A DNA stretch of 64,000 nucleotides. It comes from Streptomyces monashensis. Its GTDB lineage: Bacteria > Actinomycetota > Actinomycetes > Streptomycetales > Streptomycetaceae. The first letter of the stretch is position 1; every line of letters begins with the position of its first letter. Below, piece by piece: positions 35,610 through 46,007 of the stretch. The stretch spans positions 124,001 to 188,000 of the forward strand of contig NZ_MLYO01000018.1 in NCBI RefSeq assembly GCF_001866665.1. The letters are read 5' to 3'. The notes beneath the pieces are model-generated. The model was not told where the DNA came from. It was given only the letters and a program-made list of their open reading frames with translations, and made no database searches. The position numbers and the translations under genes are program-made.

Positions 35610-37118
35610 TCACCGCTTGCGGCGTCGGCCCCGGCCGCCGCGAGCCGGGGCGAGCTGCGCGCCGTTGTCGGCCAGGGCATGCGGGCCGGGGCGGTCGGCG
35701 GAGACCACCAGCGCGGCGAGCGCGGTGGTGACCGGGACAGAGGCGACCAGCCCGATCGAGCCCACCAGGGTGCGCACGATCTCCTCGGCCACCAGCTCGC
35801 TGTTGGCCACCGTTCCGACACTGCTCTGCGCGATCGAGAACAGCAGCAGCAACGGCAGGGCCGCACCGGCATAGGCAAGGACGAGAGTGTTGACCACGGA
35901 CGCGATGTGGTCGCGGCCGATGCGGATGCCCGCCCGGTACAGCGCGCGCCAGCCCAGCGAGGGGTTCGCCTCGTGCAGCTCCCAGACGGCCGACGTCTGC
36001 GTCACGGTCACGTCGTCCAGGACGCCGAGCGAGCCGATGATGACGCCGGCGAGCAGCAGACCGCTCATGTCGATCTTCGGGTAGAGGCCGTGGATCAGGC
36101 CGGTTTGGTCGTCGGTGTTGCCGGTGAGCGCGGCCCAGTCGATGAACTGTGAACCGAGGATGCCGATCAGTGCCAGTGAGGCGAGCGTGCCGAGCACGGC
36201 CACCGATGTGCGGGCGGACAGGCCGTGGCACATGTAGAGGGCGATCAGCATGATCGTGCTGGACCCGATCACCGCCACGAGGAGCGGGTTCGAGCCCTGC
36301 AGGATCGCGGGCAGGATGAAGAAGTTCAGCACCATGAAGCTGATCGCCAGCGCGACGAGTGCCATGACGCCGCGCAGCCGGCCCACGATCACGACGGCGA
36401 GCGCGAAGATCCCGGCCAGCAGGCCCATCGGGAAGCGGCGGTTGACGTCGGTGACGGAGTACTGCAGGTCCTTGGGCGCTGAGGGTTCGTATGCGACGAC
36501 GACGCTCTCGCCCTGGTGCAGCTGCCGTGGCTGGTCGGGCTGCACGATCTCGGTGAAGGTGCGGCCCTTGTCCTTGCCGGTGTCGATCCGGATGACGGCC
36601 TTGTGGCAGGTGCCGCTCGCCTCCTGCTGGGCCGAGTTGCCCTCGGCGGTGGTGGTGTCGCCGGTGGGGGTCTCGCCGGAGGCGTTCACCGACTTGCAGC
36701 TGACCTCGACGACCTGGGTGACCGTGGCCTGCTGGGTCTGCTGGTCGAAGCCGACGCCGGTGCGCTTGTGCGGCGGCGCACCGCCCGGCCACAGCACCAC
36801 GAGCCCCACTACGACGGCGGCGGTGAAAGGGATCAGGATCGCCGCGATGACCTTGCGCAGGTGCCGGGATACCGGCGCGGCGGGCCCATGGCTGTGACCG
36901 TGACCGTGTCCGTGACCAGGAGCTTGCGGCTGCCCGTGCCCATGCCCGTGCGCGTGGCCGCGGTCGTGACGGTGGTCGTCATCCTCGCCGGATCCCCGCC
37001 CGGAACCGTGCCCGGGGCCCGGCGCGGTGGCGGCCCGGCCGTGGCCGTCGCCTGCCGCTGAGCCGTCCCGGTGGCGCGGCTCGGGGGGCTGGTACGGGTA
37101 CTGCTCCATCCTGGTCAT
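35610..37118 (-). CDS. YibE/F-family multi-pass membrane protein with His-rich tail
   Basis: Encodes about 502 residues. The cytoplasmic N-terminus (about residues 1-85) is strongly His/Gly-rich with runs of the type HGHGHG, then one membrane anchor (about 90-112). An extracytoplasmic domain follows, then seven or eight further helices typical of YibE/F (PF07907). The His-rich region suggests metal binding, perhaps for metal transport or sensing, but this is inference. The ATG at 37118 or 37109 could be used. It diverges from thiC. Confidence 0.87.
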   Translation of the reverse strand: MTRMEQYPYQPPEPRHRDGSAAGDGHGRAATAPGPGHGSGRGSGEDDDHRHDRGHAHGHGHGQPQAPGHGHGHGHSHGPAAPVSRHLRKVIAAILIPFTAAVVVGLVVLWPGGAPPHKRTGVGFDQQTQQATVTQVVEVSCKSVNASGETPTGDTTTAEGNSAQQEASGTCHKAVIRIDTGKDKGRTFTEIVQPDQPRQLHQGESVVVAYEPSAPKDLQYSVTDVNRRFPMGLLAGIFALAVVIVGRLRGVMALVALAISFMVLNFFILPAILQGSNPLLVAVIGSSTIMLIALYMCHGLSARTSVAVLGTLASLALIGILGSQFIDWAALTGNTDDQTGLIHGLYPKIDMSGLLLAGVIIGSLGVLDDVTVTQTSAVWELHEANPSLGWRALYRAGIRIGRDHIASVVNTLVLAYAGAALPLLLLFSIAQSSVGTVANSELVAEEIVRTLVGSIGLVASVPVTTALAALVVSADRPGPHALADNGAQLAPARGGRGRRRKR

Positions 37119-37152
37119 CGCCCGATCATTGCAAGAACGCCCGGGGGCCCAC

Positions 37153-37182
37153 TGTTCAGTACGCCACATATGACGCTAGCGT
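37153..37182 (+). promoter_or_regulatory. Probable thiC promoter
   Basis: TGTTCA (37153-37158) and TAGCGT (37177-37182) are 18 bp apart. Transcription would start near 37189, just ahead of the riboswitch. Confidence 0.45.
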
Positions 37183-37195
37183 GGAGGCACCTTTG

Positions 37196-39163
<1,968 letters not shown>

Positions 39164-39178
39164 GTTCCGGCTGCAAGC

Positions 39179-39226
39179 GGTCCGCGTTTCCGAGTCGACG
39201 TGAGGGCGTCACGCGAAGCGCGGACC
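39179..39226. terminator. Possible stem-loop between thiC and the oxidoreductase gene
   Basis: GGTCCGCG (39179-39186) pairs with CGCGGACC (39219-39226) across a 32-nt loop, 15 bp after the thiC stop and between convergent genes. The long loop makes it a weak candidate. Confidence 0.35.
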
Positions 39227-39253
39227 ATGCCGGTTGCTTGGTGATCCAGTCGG

Positions 39254-40192
39254 TCACGGCACAAGGACGATCTTGCCCATGGTGCGCTTGGCCTCGATGG
39301 TGCGGTGGGCCTCCGATGCTTCGGCTAGCGGGTAGGTCTGCTGCACCGTGACCCGTAGCCGACCTGCCTCGATGCGTTCGGTGATCCGATCCAGCAACTC
39401 ACCGGAGGGCTCGGACGCGACCCATGCATAGCGCAGTCCGCGGGCGGCTGCCTGCCGCTCGTCCGTACCCGGGTCGATCGACGCGCCGATGAGCAGACCA
39501 TCCGGCCGGAGCACATCGAGAGAGCGCGGCCCGTAGGAACCGCCGACCAGGTCCAGGACCGCGTCGACCGGAGCCACGGCCGTCCGGAAGTCGGTGGTGG
39601 TGTAGTCGATCAGTTCGTCGGCACCCAGTTCGCGAAGGAGGTCATGGCGGGCCGCCCGTGCGGTACCGATGACGTGCGCCCCCAACTCCTTGGCGAGCTG
39701 CACCGCGACGTGACCGACGCCGCCCGCCGCCGCGTGGATCAGTACACGGTCGCCGGGCTGAACACGGGCCAGCACGGCCAGCGCCTGCCAAGCGGTGAAC
39801 GCGGCCAGAGGCACAGCCCCCGCGTGCACCAGGCCGAGGTTCTTGGGCGCGAGAGCCAGCGCGTCGGCCGGCACGGCAGTGAACTCGGCGTACGCGCCGT
39901 GTCGGGTGACCGACAGCATGCCGTACACCTTGTCGCCCGGTGCGAACCGCGTAACGCCTTCACCGACCTGCTCGACGACACCGGCCACGTCGTTGCCCGG
40001 CGTCCACGGCAGGGTGACGAGCTCCGGCACACGACCAGCGCGGAGTACCGCGTCACCCGGGTTGACTCCCGCACCGGCGACCCGCAGCAATACCTCAGCG
40101 GGGCCGGGCTCGGGCACGTCGGTCTCGGTGTAGGTGAGCTCCTCGGGGCCGCCGAACGCGGACTGGACGATGGCATGCATGCGGGCGGACAT
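39254..40192 (-). CDS. NADP-dependent quinone/zinc-type oxidoreductase (MDR superfamily)
   Basis: Encodes 312 residues. The GroES-like part (GAGVNPGDAVLR near 50) and the NADPH-binding loop AAAGGVGHVAVQLAKELGA (near residue 155) are those of quinone oxidoreductases. The zinc ligands of alcohol dehydrogenases are not evident, so a quinone or enone reductase is likely. It diverges from an HxlR gene, a common redox-sensing pair. It lies within the segment that seems to have entered the thiC 3' end. Confidence 0.88.
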   Translation of the reverse strand: MSARMHAIVQSAFGGPEELTYTETDVPEPGPAEVLLRVAGAGVNPGDAVLRAGRVPELVTLPWTPGNDVAGVVEQVGEGVTRFAPGDKVYGMLSVTRHGAYAEFTAVPADALALAPKNLGLVHAGAVPLAAFTAWQALAVLARVQPGDRVLIHAAAGGVGHVAVQLAKELGAHVIGTARAARHDLLRELGADELIDYTTTDFRTAVAPVDAVLDLVGGSYGPRSLDVLRPDGLLIGASIDPGTDERQAAARGLRYAWVASEPSGELLDRITERIEAGRLRVTVQQTYPLAEASEAHRTIEAKRTMGKIVLVP

Positions 40193-40286
40193 CAGAACTC
40201 CTTGTCAGTGGGTCGCGGTGCGTCCCATGGTCGGCCCGAGTGATAACAGTACGGAAGAAGGCACTTATCTGATATCGAGGTTCCTC

Positions 40287-40685
40287 ATGGATACCGGCTT
40301 CGACCTGAGGAAACACGGTGGCGTGGACGTCTTCCTGCGTGACTGCCCCACGCGTGCCGTGCTGGAGCTGATCGCCAGCAAGTGGACCATGCTGGTACTG
40401 GTGGCACTTGAGGACGGCCGACCCATGCGGTTCGCGGAACTGCGGCGGCGGCTGGATGGCGTGACCCCGAAGGTGCTGACGCAGACCCTGCGCGCGCTGG
40501 AACGCGAAGGCCTGCTGACACGGACTGTGTTCCCGACCGTGCCGCCGCGCGTGGAGTACCAGCTGACCAAACTGGGCCAGGAGGCAGGTGGGCTGGTGCA
40601 GAGCATCACCGACTGGTCGCAGGCGAATATCGCCGCATTCCAGGCGGCCAGGAAGACATTCGACGAGCGTGAGACTCAGGGCTGA
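40287..40685 (+). CDS. HxlR-family transcriptional regulator
   Basis: Encodes 132 residues. The winged helix shows LRDCPTRAVLELIASKWTMLVLVAL and RFAELRRRLDGVTPKVLTQTLRALEREGL, standard for HxlR. A cysteine sits in DCPTR near residue 19, as in redox-sensing members. The ATG at 40287 has GAGG upstream. It probably controls the divergent oxidoreductase; GATAA (40242-40246) and TTATC (40265-40269) in the gap could be operator halves. The stop is 2 bp from the displaced thiC fragment. Confidence 0.87.
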   Translation: MDTGFDLRKHGGVDVFLRDCPTRAVLELIASKWTMLVLVALEDGRPMRFAELRRRLDGVTPKVLTQTLRALEREGLLTRTVFPTVPPRVEYQLTKLGQEAGGLVQSITDWSQANIAAFQAARKTFDERETQG

Positions 40686-40687
40686 TC

Positions 40688-40825
40688 ATGTCCAGCATGA
40701 AGATCTCGCAGGAGATCCGCCGCGAACACGGCGGCAGCCGGGTCGAGATCGAGGAGGGCATGGCCCAGAAGTCGAAGGAGTTCGCGGCGAGCGGCAACAG
40801 GGTGTACCTGCCGATCGCCGACTGA
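40688..40825 (+). pseudogene. Displaced C-terminal fragment of ThiC
   Basis: The open frame of 45 codons matches ThiC residues just after the 4Fe-4S motif: SMKISQEIRREHGG, then EEGMAQKSKEFA, then NRVYLPIAD and stop. It resembles intact ThiC to the last residue but has lost the rest of the gene. The Ile-Arg-Arg-Glu-His stretch is closer to typical ThiC C-termini than is the current thiC end. It begins ATGTCCAGCATG, so it could be translated after hxlR, but is most likely a remnant. A strong hairpin follows, probably the old thiC terminator. Confidence 0.8.
40693..40704 (+). repeat. Right 12-bp direct repeat CAGCATGAAGAT
   Basis: Identical to 39013-39024, at the same codons of the displaced ThiC fragment. 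Confidence 0.8.
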
Positions 40826-40834
40826 CGGCTCCCC

Positions 40835-40873
40835 GGGGCGGTGCTCACAGACGAAGGCCGTGAGCACCGCCCC
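40835..40873 (+). terminator. Terminator after the displaced thiC fragment
   Basis: GGGGCGGTGCTCAC (40835-40848) pairs perfectly with 40860-40873 across an 11-nt loop, 9 bp after the fragment stop. Confidence 0.8.
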
Positions 40874-41012
40874 GGCCGCGCTCACAGGTGCTCGGGCGTA
40901 CCGCACGCAGAGCTGCGACGCGCCCGCCGCTCGGTCCCCGGCCCGTTGTCAGAGGCGGACGCTACGGTCGATTCCAGCGCAGCAACCTGTCAGGCGTGGA
41001 GGGGGAATCGAC

Positions 41013-42284
41013 ATGGCCGACGACGGACGTACCGTGCTGGTGTCGTACGCCAAGGGGTGGGATCTGTCCTCGTACGGAGCCCTGGAACCGCTCACGCGGG
41101 CCGAGGCCGAGGCGCGGGACCGGGCGGAGCAGCCGTATGTGATGGTCCACCGGGTGCCGGGGCGGACCGTACCGGTCGAGGTCCATCTCGTGGCGTGGGC
41201 CGACCACTACGTGGGGGTGTGGGCGTACGACGAGCGGGGCCGCCGTACGCAGGAGCTGGACTGGCGCCTGCTCGAACCGGAACGCCTCTTCCTGCGCCAC
41301 CGGTCGCAGTGGCGCTACGACTCCCCGGAGCAGGCCGAGTTCGCGCAGGACGCCTGGCGCACGACGACGGACCTCTACCCGGACGGCAGGGGGCGCACGG
41401 TGTCCGAGCCGCAGGGCGTCCTGGGCCCGTCACGGCACGGACGCCCGGACGTGCCGGAGGCCGAGCGCCGGCGGGACCGGGCGCAGTTCGGCGTGGGCGG
41501 CGTCGGAAGCCCGCTCCTGGCCGCACCGTCCCTGCGCGGCCGGCAAGCGGACGACCCGGCGGCGCCCGCCACCGCTGCGGACGGCGCGGCCGCGACGCCG
41601 TCCCCCTGGCTGCCGCCGCGCCCGACCGCACCGTCCCACCTCGGCGAGTTGTTCCGGCCCGGTACGCGGCTGGCCACGAAGGACGAGCCGGAGATGACCG
41701 TCGCCGCCGTGCGGGAGATCGCCGTGTTGCGGGTGCCGAGCGGCAGACTCGCCGTCGACTGCCCCCTGACGACGGACGACGGCGGGCAGCGCGAACTGCT
41801 GGAGCGCATCCCGCCGGGCGCGTACCCGGTGCAGGAGACCGTGCTCAGCTACGAGTTGGAGTACGACGGCGAGGTGTTCCCGACGGAGGAGAGCGCCGCC
41901 GTGCGGCTCCTGGTCGACGCCGAACCGGCGGTCACCTGGGAGCCGGCGCTCGCCGAGGGCGAGGATCCCAGGCTGCTGCGGGACCACGAGGCCTATGGCT
42001 TCGCCACGGATGCCGCGCTGGGCAGCTTCGCCGACTCCGCCGCGTGGGACGCCCTCGCGGACAGGTACCGGCGCTACAGCATGGACGGCGAGGAGCACGC
42101 GGGCGAGCGGGTCGGCGACAGCTACGGTGTGCGCACCGCGGACAGCGCGACCGGCGCTGACCTCATCCAGTTCGCCACCGGAGGAGACGGGGTGTGGCCG
42201 GTCTGGCTGGGCCGTTCGGCGTCCGGGAAGCTGGTCTCCGTCGTGGTCGTGTGCGTCTATCTCCTGGAACTCAGGATTCTGTGA
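41013..42284 (+). CDS. Hypothetical protein with DUF4241-like C-terminus
   Basis: Encodes about 423 residues, soluble. An N-terminal module (1-140) is followed by an Ala/Pro-rich linker (about 160-210). The C-terminal module (about 215-423) has AYGFATDAALGSFADSAAW and ends GVWPVWLGRSASGKLVSVVVV, resembling DUF4241. No catalytic motif was recognised. The ATG at 41013 has GGAGGGGG upstream. Role unknown. Confidence 0.8.
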   Translation: MADDGRTVLVSYAKGWDLSSYGALEPLTRAEAEARDRAEQPYVMVHRVPGRTVPVEVHLVAWADHYVGVWAYDERGRRTQELDWRLLEPERLFLRHRSQWRYDSPEQAEFAQDAWRTTTDLYPDGRGRTVSEPQGVLGPSRHGRPDVPEAERRRDRAQFGVGGVGSPLLAAPSLRGRQADDPAAPATAADGAAATPSPWLPPRPTAPSHLGELFRPGTRLATKDEPEMTVAAVREIAVLRVPSGRLAVDCPLTTDDGGQRELLERIPPGAYPVQETVLSYELEYDGEVFPTEESAAVRLLVDAEPAVTWEPALAEGEDPRLLRDHEAYGFATDAALGSFADSAAWDALADRYRRYSMDGEEHAGERVGDSYGVRTADSATGADLIQFATGGDGVWPVWLGRSASGKLVSVVVVCVYLLELRIL

Positions 42285-42292
42285 GCCATGCG

Positions 42293-42942
42293 ATGAGTGC
42301 GACCGGAACGTGGGTCGTCGGCGCCGTGCCCGACCGGGCGGTGGCCGCGCCGCCGGGAGAGTTCGGCCGCCTCGTGGCGGAGGGTGGTGTCCGCAGCCTG
42401 ACGGCTTCGCGGAGACGCCGGCCTGGTGGCGCCGGGCCTGTGACGACGAGCCCTTGTTCGCACGGAGAGGGAACGACCCGGCGGCCCTGCGGCCGTCCGC
42501 GGCGGGCAGCCGCTGCGCGGACTTCGTCCGCGGTGCCCATCCGGAGACCGAAGCGACGGAGGCGATACGGCACGCGAGCCTGGAGCTGATGCCGGGTGAG
42601 GGCGCGGACGGGGTTTCCTGCGCGGTCGCCCGCAAGGCGAGTCCGGCTGCCGCGCTGTACTACGCCCTGGAGGCCGGGGCGGCCGCTCTCCTGCCGGGCC
42701 GGTTCGGCACTTCCTGCCCCCCCGCCGACGGAATGTGCACCGCTCCACCCGACGCCGAGCGGGCCCTGGGTATCGACGGCGAGCGGCGGGCCAGGATGCT
42801 GAGACGCATCGGCGACTGGACGACCGGCATGCGCGACGCACCGGAGTTCGCCGCGGCGGACCGGCTGAACGGCCTGCTCGACGTACTGCGCCATGCGGCC
42901 GGCGCCGGGCTGGGCGTCCCCGCGTTCAGCCGCTGGTACTGA
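42293..42942 (+). pseudogene. Hypothetical gene with an apparent frameshift near 42382-42400
   Basis: From ATG 42293 one frame has coding-like codon use for about 30 codons (MSATGTWVVGAVPDRAVAAP...). After about 42385 the coding signal moves to the -1 frame and continues with high third-position GC to the stop at 42942 (...GVPAFSRWY). The joined product would be about 216 residues and is not recognised. A lost base in a G-rich run or a sequencing error would explain it. The first ATG is 9 bp after the DUF4241 gene, suggesting an operon. Confidence 0.5.
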
Positions 42943-43574
42943 ACGGCACACGCCGCCGCCCGCGTACGGCACAGCGGAGACGCAACCCCGGTGGACTTGC
43001 CGCCGCGCGTGGCTCGTTCGGGGCGTGGGGCTGCAGGGCTGCGGGACTGCGGGGCATGCCGAGGCGGCCGTGCGGCCGGGCAGGGCGAGGAGCCCGCACG
43101 CCGGGATGCGCCGAGGGCATGGGTGCGCTGAAACATGACGAGGCACCGGTGCGGTACGCCGTCACGAAGCCGCAGCCGCCGCGGAGACCGGCGCGCGACC
43201 GGCCGACCGCCCGCGCGAGCCCACACCACACCGGCTGGTCCCGCCCCGCCCCGGCCTGGCTCCCATCCGCCATGCTCCGGCTGACCGGACCCACGCCGAA
43301 CGGGCTCTCGCTGACTGGGCCCGCGCCGAACAGACCAGGCCGACCGGGCCACAACGGGCGCGGGCCGCCGTGGAGTCACTCGGTCCACGGGTCGCCGTAG
43401 GGCGCCGGGACGCAGACCGCTCTGAGGTCACCGGGTTCACCTGGCCACCGGGCATCGTGGGCCCCCTGGGGGCCGTCGGCCGCGCCGAGGCCCCCGGCCA
43501 CCCGGCGTCGCGCAGCCCCCGGTTCGCCGGCCGCCCCGGGGTCGCCTGGGCTGTCGGCTGTCGGCTGTCGTGGG
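42943..43574. other. 632-bp region without a convincing gene, with 30-bp degenerate repeats
   Basis: Open frames here are Arg/Pro-rich on both strands and look like GC artefacts. At 43281-43360 a 30-bp unit (CTGACCGGACCCACGCCGAA...) is repeated about 2.7 times. No terminator or promoter stands out. Confidence 0.45.
43281..43360. repeat. Degenerate 30-bp tandem repeat
   Basis: Units start at 43281, 43311 and 43341; the second differs from the first at several positions and the third is partial. All have the core CTGACYGGRCCC or CGACCGGGCC. Confidence 0.55.
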
Positions 43575-44432
43575 TCATTCCGGACGGTGGTCCGGGCCGC
43601 CGAAGTCCGGGCTTGTGTAGTCGGGGCTGGTGAAACCCGTATGGCCGGACTCGGTGCCGTTGTCGGGGCTGCTGAAGCCGGGGCGGTCGTAGCCCAGGCG
43701 GGGCATCCGGCCGGTCGGGGCGGACGGGGTCGTGCGCAGCCGTGCGGGGGCCGGTCCGGGCTCGGCGAGCGCCTCGCGCAGAAACGGCAGGATCCCGCGC
43801 TCCAGCAGGGCGCTGCGCCAGGCCTCTCTGGCCCGGTCCAGTTCCTTGTGCGCCGCGTTCAGCGTCTGGGCCTGGGCCGAGGAGCTGTTGCGCAGGGCGG
43901 TGAGGAGCAGTCCGACGGCGGCGACGAGGATCGCGGCCGCGGTCACGGCGCCGAACACCCAGCCGGCGGTGAGCATCGTGTCGCCGAAGGTCTGGCCGGG
44001 ATTCAGCGTCTTCAGGATGTAGCCGATGAGGAGGAAGATCGCCGCGGCGGTCCCGGACAGGACGGGAGCCAGCACGGCGACGACCGCGATGGCGCCCGCG
44101 CCGGTGTTCTCGGCCGACTCGCCGAAGGCGGTGGCGAGTCCGGTCGCGGCCGGACCCGGCTCCGCGGAACCGGAATCGCCGCTGAGGGCGGGGGCCATCG
44201 CCGGGTGGCGCAGTTCGTCGCGGACCTCGATGTAGTGCTCGTACTCGCTTGCGGCGGCCTCCGTGATCAGGGCGGTGGCGTTGAGCGCCATGGTGCGCAG
44301 CTGTTCGGAGTTGAGCCGCTGTCCGACAGCGGCCAGTTCCGGTCGGTGTGGTGCGGAGCGCAGCGCCTCGTCGAGGAGCCGCTCGAATTCCTGGCGGTCC
44401 TCGCTCAGCAGGTGCTGCGGAACGCTGTTCAT
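43575..44432 (-). CDS. Hypothetical protein with two membrane helices
   Basis: Encodes about 285 residues. An acidic helical N-terminus (1-90) precedes two predicted membrane helices (about 108-135 and 148-175). A short helical stretch and a disordered tail with repeats of the type FxSPDY/F (e.g. GFTSPDYTSPDF) follow. The ATG at 44432 has GGGGGA 5 nt upstream. No family recognised. It might be a scaffold or stress-related membrane protein, but nothing in the sequence proves this. Confidence 0.75.
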   Translation of the reverse strand: MNSVPQHLLSEDRQEFERLLDEALRSAPHRPELAAVGQRLNSEQLRTMALNATALITEAAASEYEHYIEVRDELRHPAMAPALSGDSGSAEPGPAATGLATAFGESAENTGAGAIAVVAVLAPVLSGTAAAIFLLIGYILKTLNPGQTFGDTMLTAGWVFGAVTAAAILVAAVGLLLTALRNSSSAQAQTLNAAHKELDRAREAWRSALLERGILPFLREALAEPGPAPARLRTTPSAPTGRMPRLGYDRPGFSSPDNGTESGHTGFTSPDYTSPDFGGPDHRPE

Positions 44433-44619
44433 GTGCATCCCCCGATGCTCCGTAGGGCTTGGGGCTCGCACGCCGGCGAGCCGTCGGGCAGAAACGGAGG
44501 GGAGCCTGCTACGGATAAGCCGATGGTAGAGCCGTGACGGTGCGCGGTGACAGGGGGTTGCGGAAATTGCGTTCCGGCCTGCGCGTACTCCGCCGGGGGG
44601 ACGCCTTCCCGGAGAACGG

Positions 44620-45723
44620 TCAGTTATCCAGAGGAAGTTGTCGGACCAGTAGCTTTCCGGCCATGGTCACTCCGCCGTCCATCGCGATGGCGAGCCCGTC
44701 GGCGTACACGTGCGGTCCCTCCACGACCGGGCCGCTGCCTTCCTCGCCGTCCTCGGAGCCGACTTCGCCGAGGAGGTAGGGGATCGGGCTGTGGCCGTGA
44801 ACGATGCGGGTACCGCCGTACGTATCGAGGAGGGAACGGACGGCGTCTGCACCCCCCTCGTCACGGAAGGAGAAGCGCTTGGTGAACTTGCGGAACAGAT
44901 CCCAGCATTCGTCCGCGTCATTGCGGGTGAGGGTCTCGCGGACCGTGTCGTTGACCGCCTCGATCGAGTCGCCGTAGTCGAGGTAGGCGGTGGTGTCCGA
45001 GTGCACCAGCAGATAGCCGTCGACCTCCTCGACGGCGTCGAGGCGTGCCATCCACTGGAGGTGGTGGTCCTGGAGGCGGTCCATGTCGGTCTTCTGGCCG
45101 CCGTTGAGCAGCCAGGCCGCCTGGAAGGTGGCGGTGCCGGCGCCGGAGTTGACGGGGGTGTCGCCGAACCGCTTGGCGCCGAGCAGCAGGAGCTCGTGGT
45201 TGCCCATGAGGGCCTTGCAGTAGCCGCCCGCCGCGGCCGCCTCGGCGGACAGCCGCATCACGAGGTCGATGACGCCGATGCCGTCGGGCCCGCGGTCGGT
45301 GAAGTCGCCGAGGAACCACAGCCGGGCGTCGCCCGCGCACCACTGGCCCGAGGCGTCGACGAGCCCCTGCTCCTGGAGTGCGGTCATCAGTTCGTCGAGG
45401 TATCCGTGGACGTCGCCGACGACGAACAGCGGTCCGGAGCCGGACGCGGGCTGCGGCGCCGGGGGCGCGGGCGCCGGTTCGACGTGGACCTGGACGGTGT
45501 CGGTGCGGGTGATGACCGGCAGGTCGCGCCGGGTGGGCGTGTAGCCGTCGGGGTACGCCTCGCCGGCGGGCGGCACGGCCTCGCCCGGGTGGGGCTGCGG
45601 AGCGTCGCCGGGGTCGGCGGTGCGGACGTACGGACCGGTCTCGTGGACGTACGCCGGTACCCGGAAGTCGCGCAACGTCGCCGTCCGCTCCACCTCGGGT
45701 CCCTGACCGGCCCCCTGAGTCAT
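44620..45723 (-). CDS. Calcineurin-like metallophosphatase
   Basis: Encodes 367 residues. A disordered N-terminus of about 90 residues precedes a PPP-type phosphoesterase core with GDVHGY near 100, GDFTDRG near 134 and GNHE near 165, the metal-binding triad. Histidines of later motifs are visible in HSDTT and VHGHSP. It could be a serine/threonine phosphatase or a bis-nucleotide hydrolase of the ApaH type; the sequence does not decide. It is followed by no co-directional gene. Confidence 0.88.
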   Translation of the reverse strand: MTQGAGQGPEVERTATLRDFRVPAYVHETGPYVRTADPGDAPQPHPGEAVPPAGEAYPDGYTPTRRDLPVITRTDTVQVHVEPAPAPPAPQPASGSGPLFVVGDVHGYLDELMTALQEQGLVDASGQWCAGDARLWFLGDFTDRGPDGIGVIDLVMRLSAEAAAAGGYCKALMGNHELLLLGAKRFGDTPVNSGAGTATFQAAWLLNGGQKTDMDRLQDHHLQWMARLDAVEEVDGYLLVHSDTTAYLDYGDSIEAVNDTVRETLTRNDADECWDLFRKFTKRFSFRDEGGADAVRSLLDTYGGTRIVHGHSPIPYLLGEVGSEDGEEGSGPVVEGPHVYADGLAIAMDGGVTMAGKLLVRQLPLDN

Positions 45724-45917
45724 CAGACCCCTCCACCATCGCGCCGCAGCTGCACCGCTTCGGACTGCCTGGTCGCAGCGGTCCGCGGTGTCGTGGGCCC
45801 ATCATAGGAATGCGCGTCGCGCCGTGTGATGACCCAGGGGTGGTGAATCGGAACAGGAGTCCAGTTCACCGCCGCTTTCGCCCCGTTTCGGCAGGTGTTC
45901 GGCGTGGTTCACGCCGA

Positions 45918-45945
45918 CCGGACCCCCGGCCGACTGGGGGTCCGG
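45918..45945 (-). terminator. Hairpin 3' of the LacI-family gene
   Basis: CCGGACCCCC (45918-45927) pairs with GGGGGTCCGG (45936-45945) across an 8-nt loop, 63 bp past the LacI-family stop at 46008. Confidence 0.6.
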
Positions 45946-46007
45946 GCCGCCGGGTCCCCTCCACCGGCCGCCGAGAGTACGGGGCGCGCGCCCCGCTCTG
46001 TGCGGCC

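Noticed and set aside
43281..43360. CRISPR-like repeat
   Set aside because: The units are adjacent without unique spacers and differ from each other, so it is a degenerate tandem repeat.
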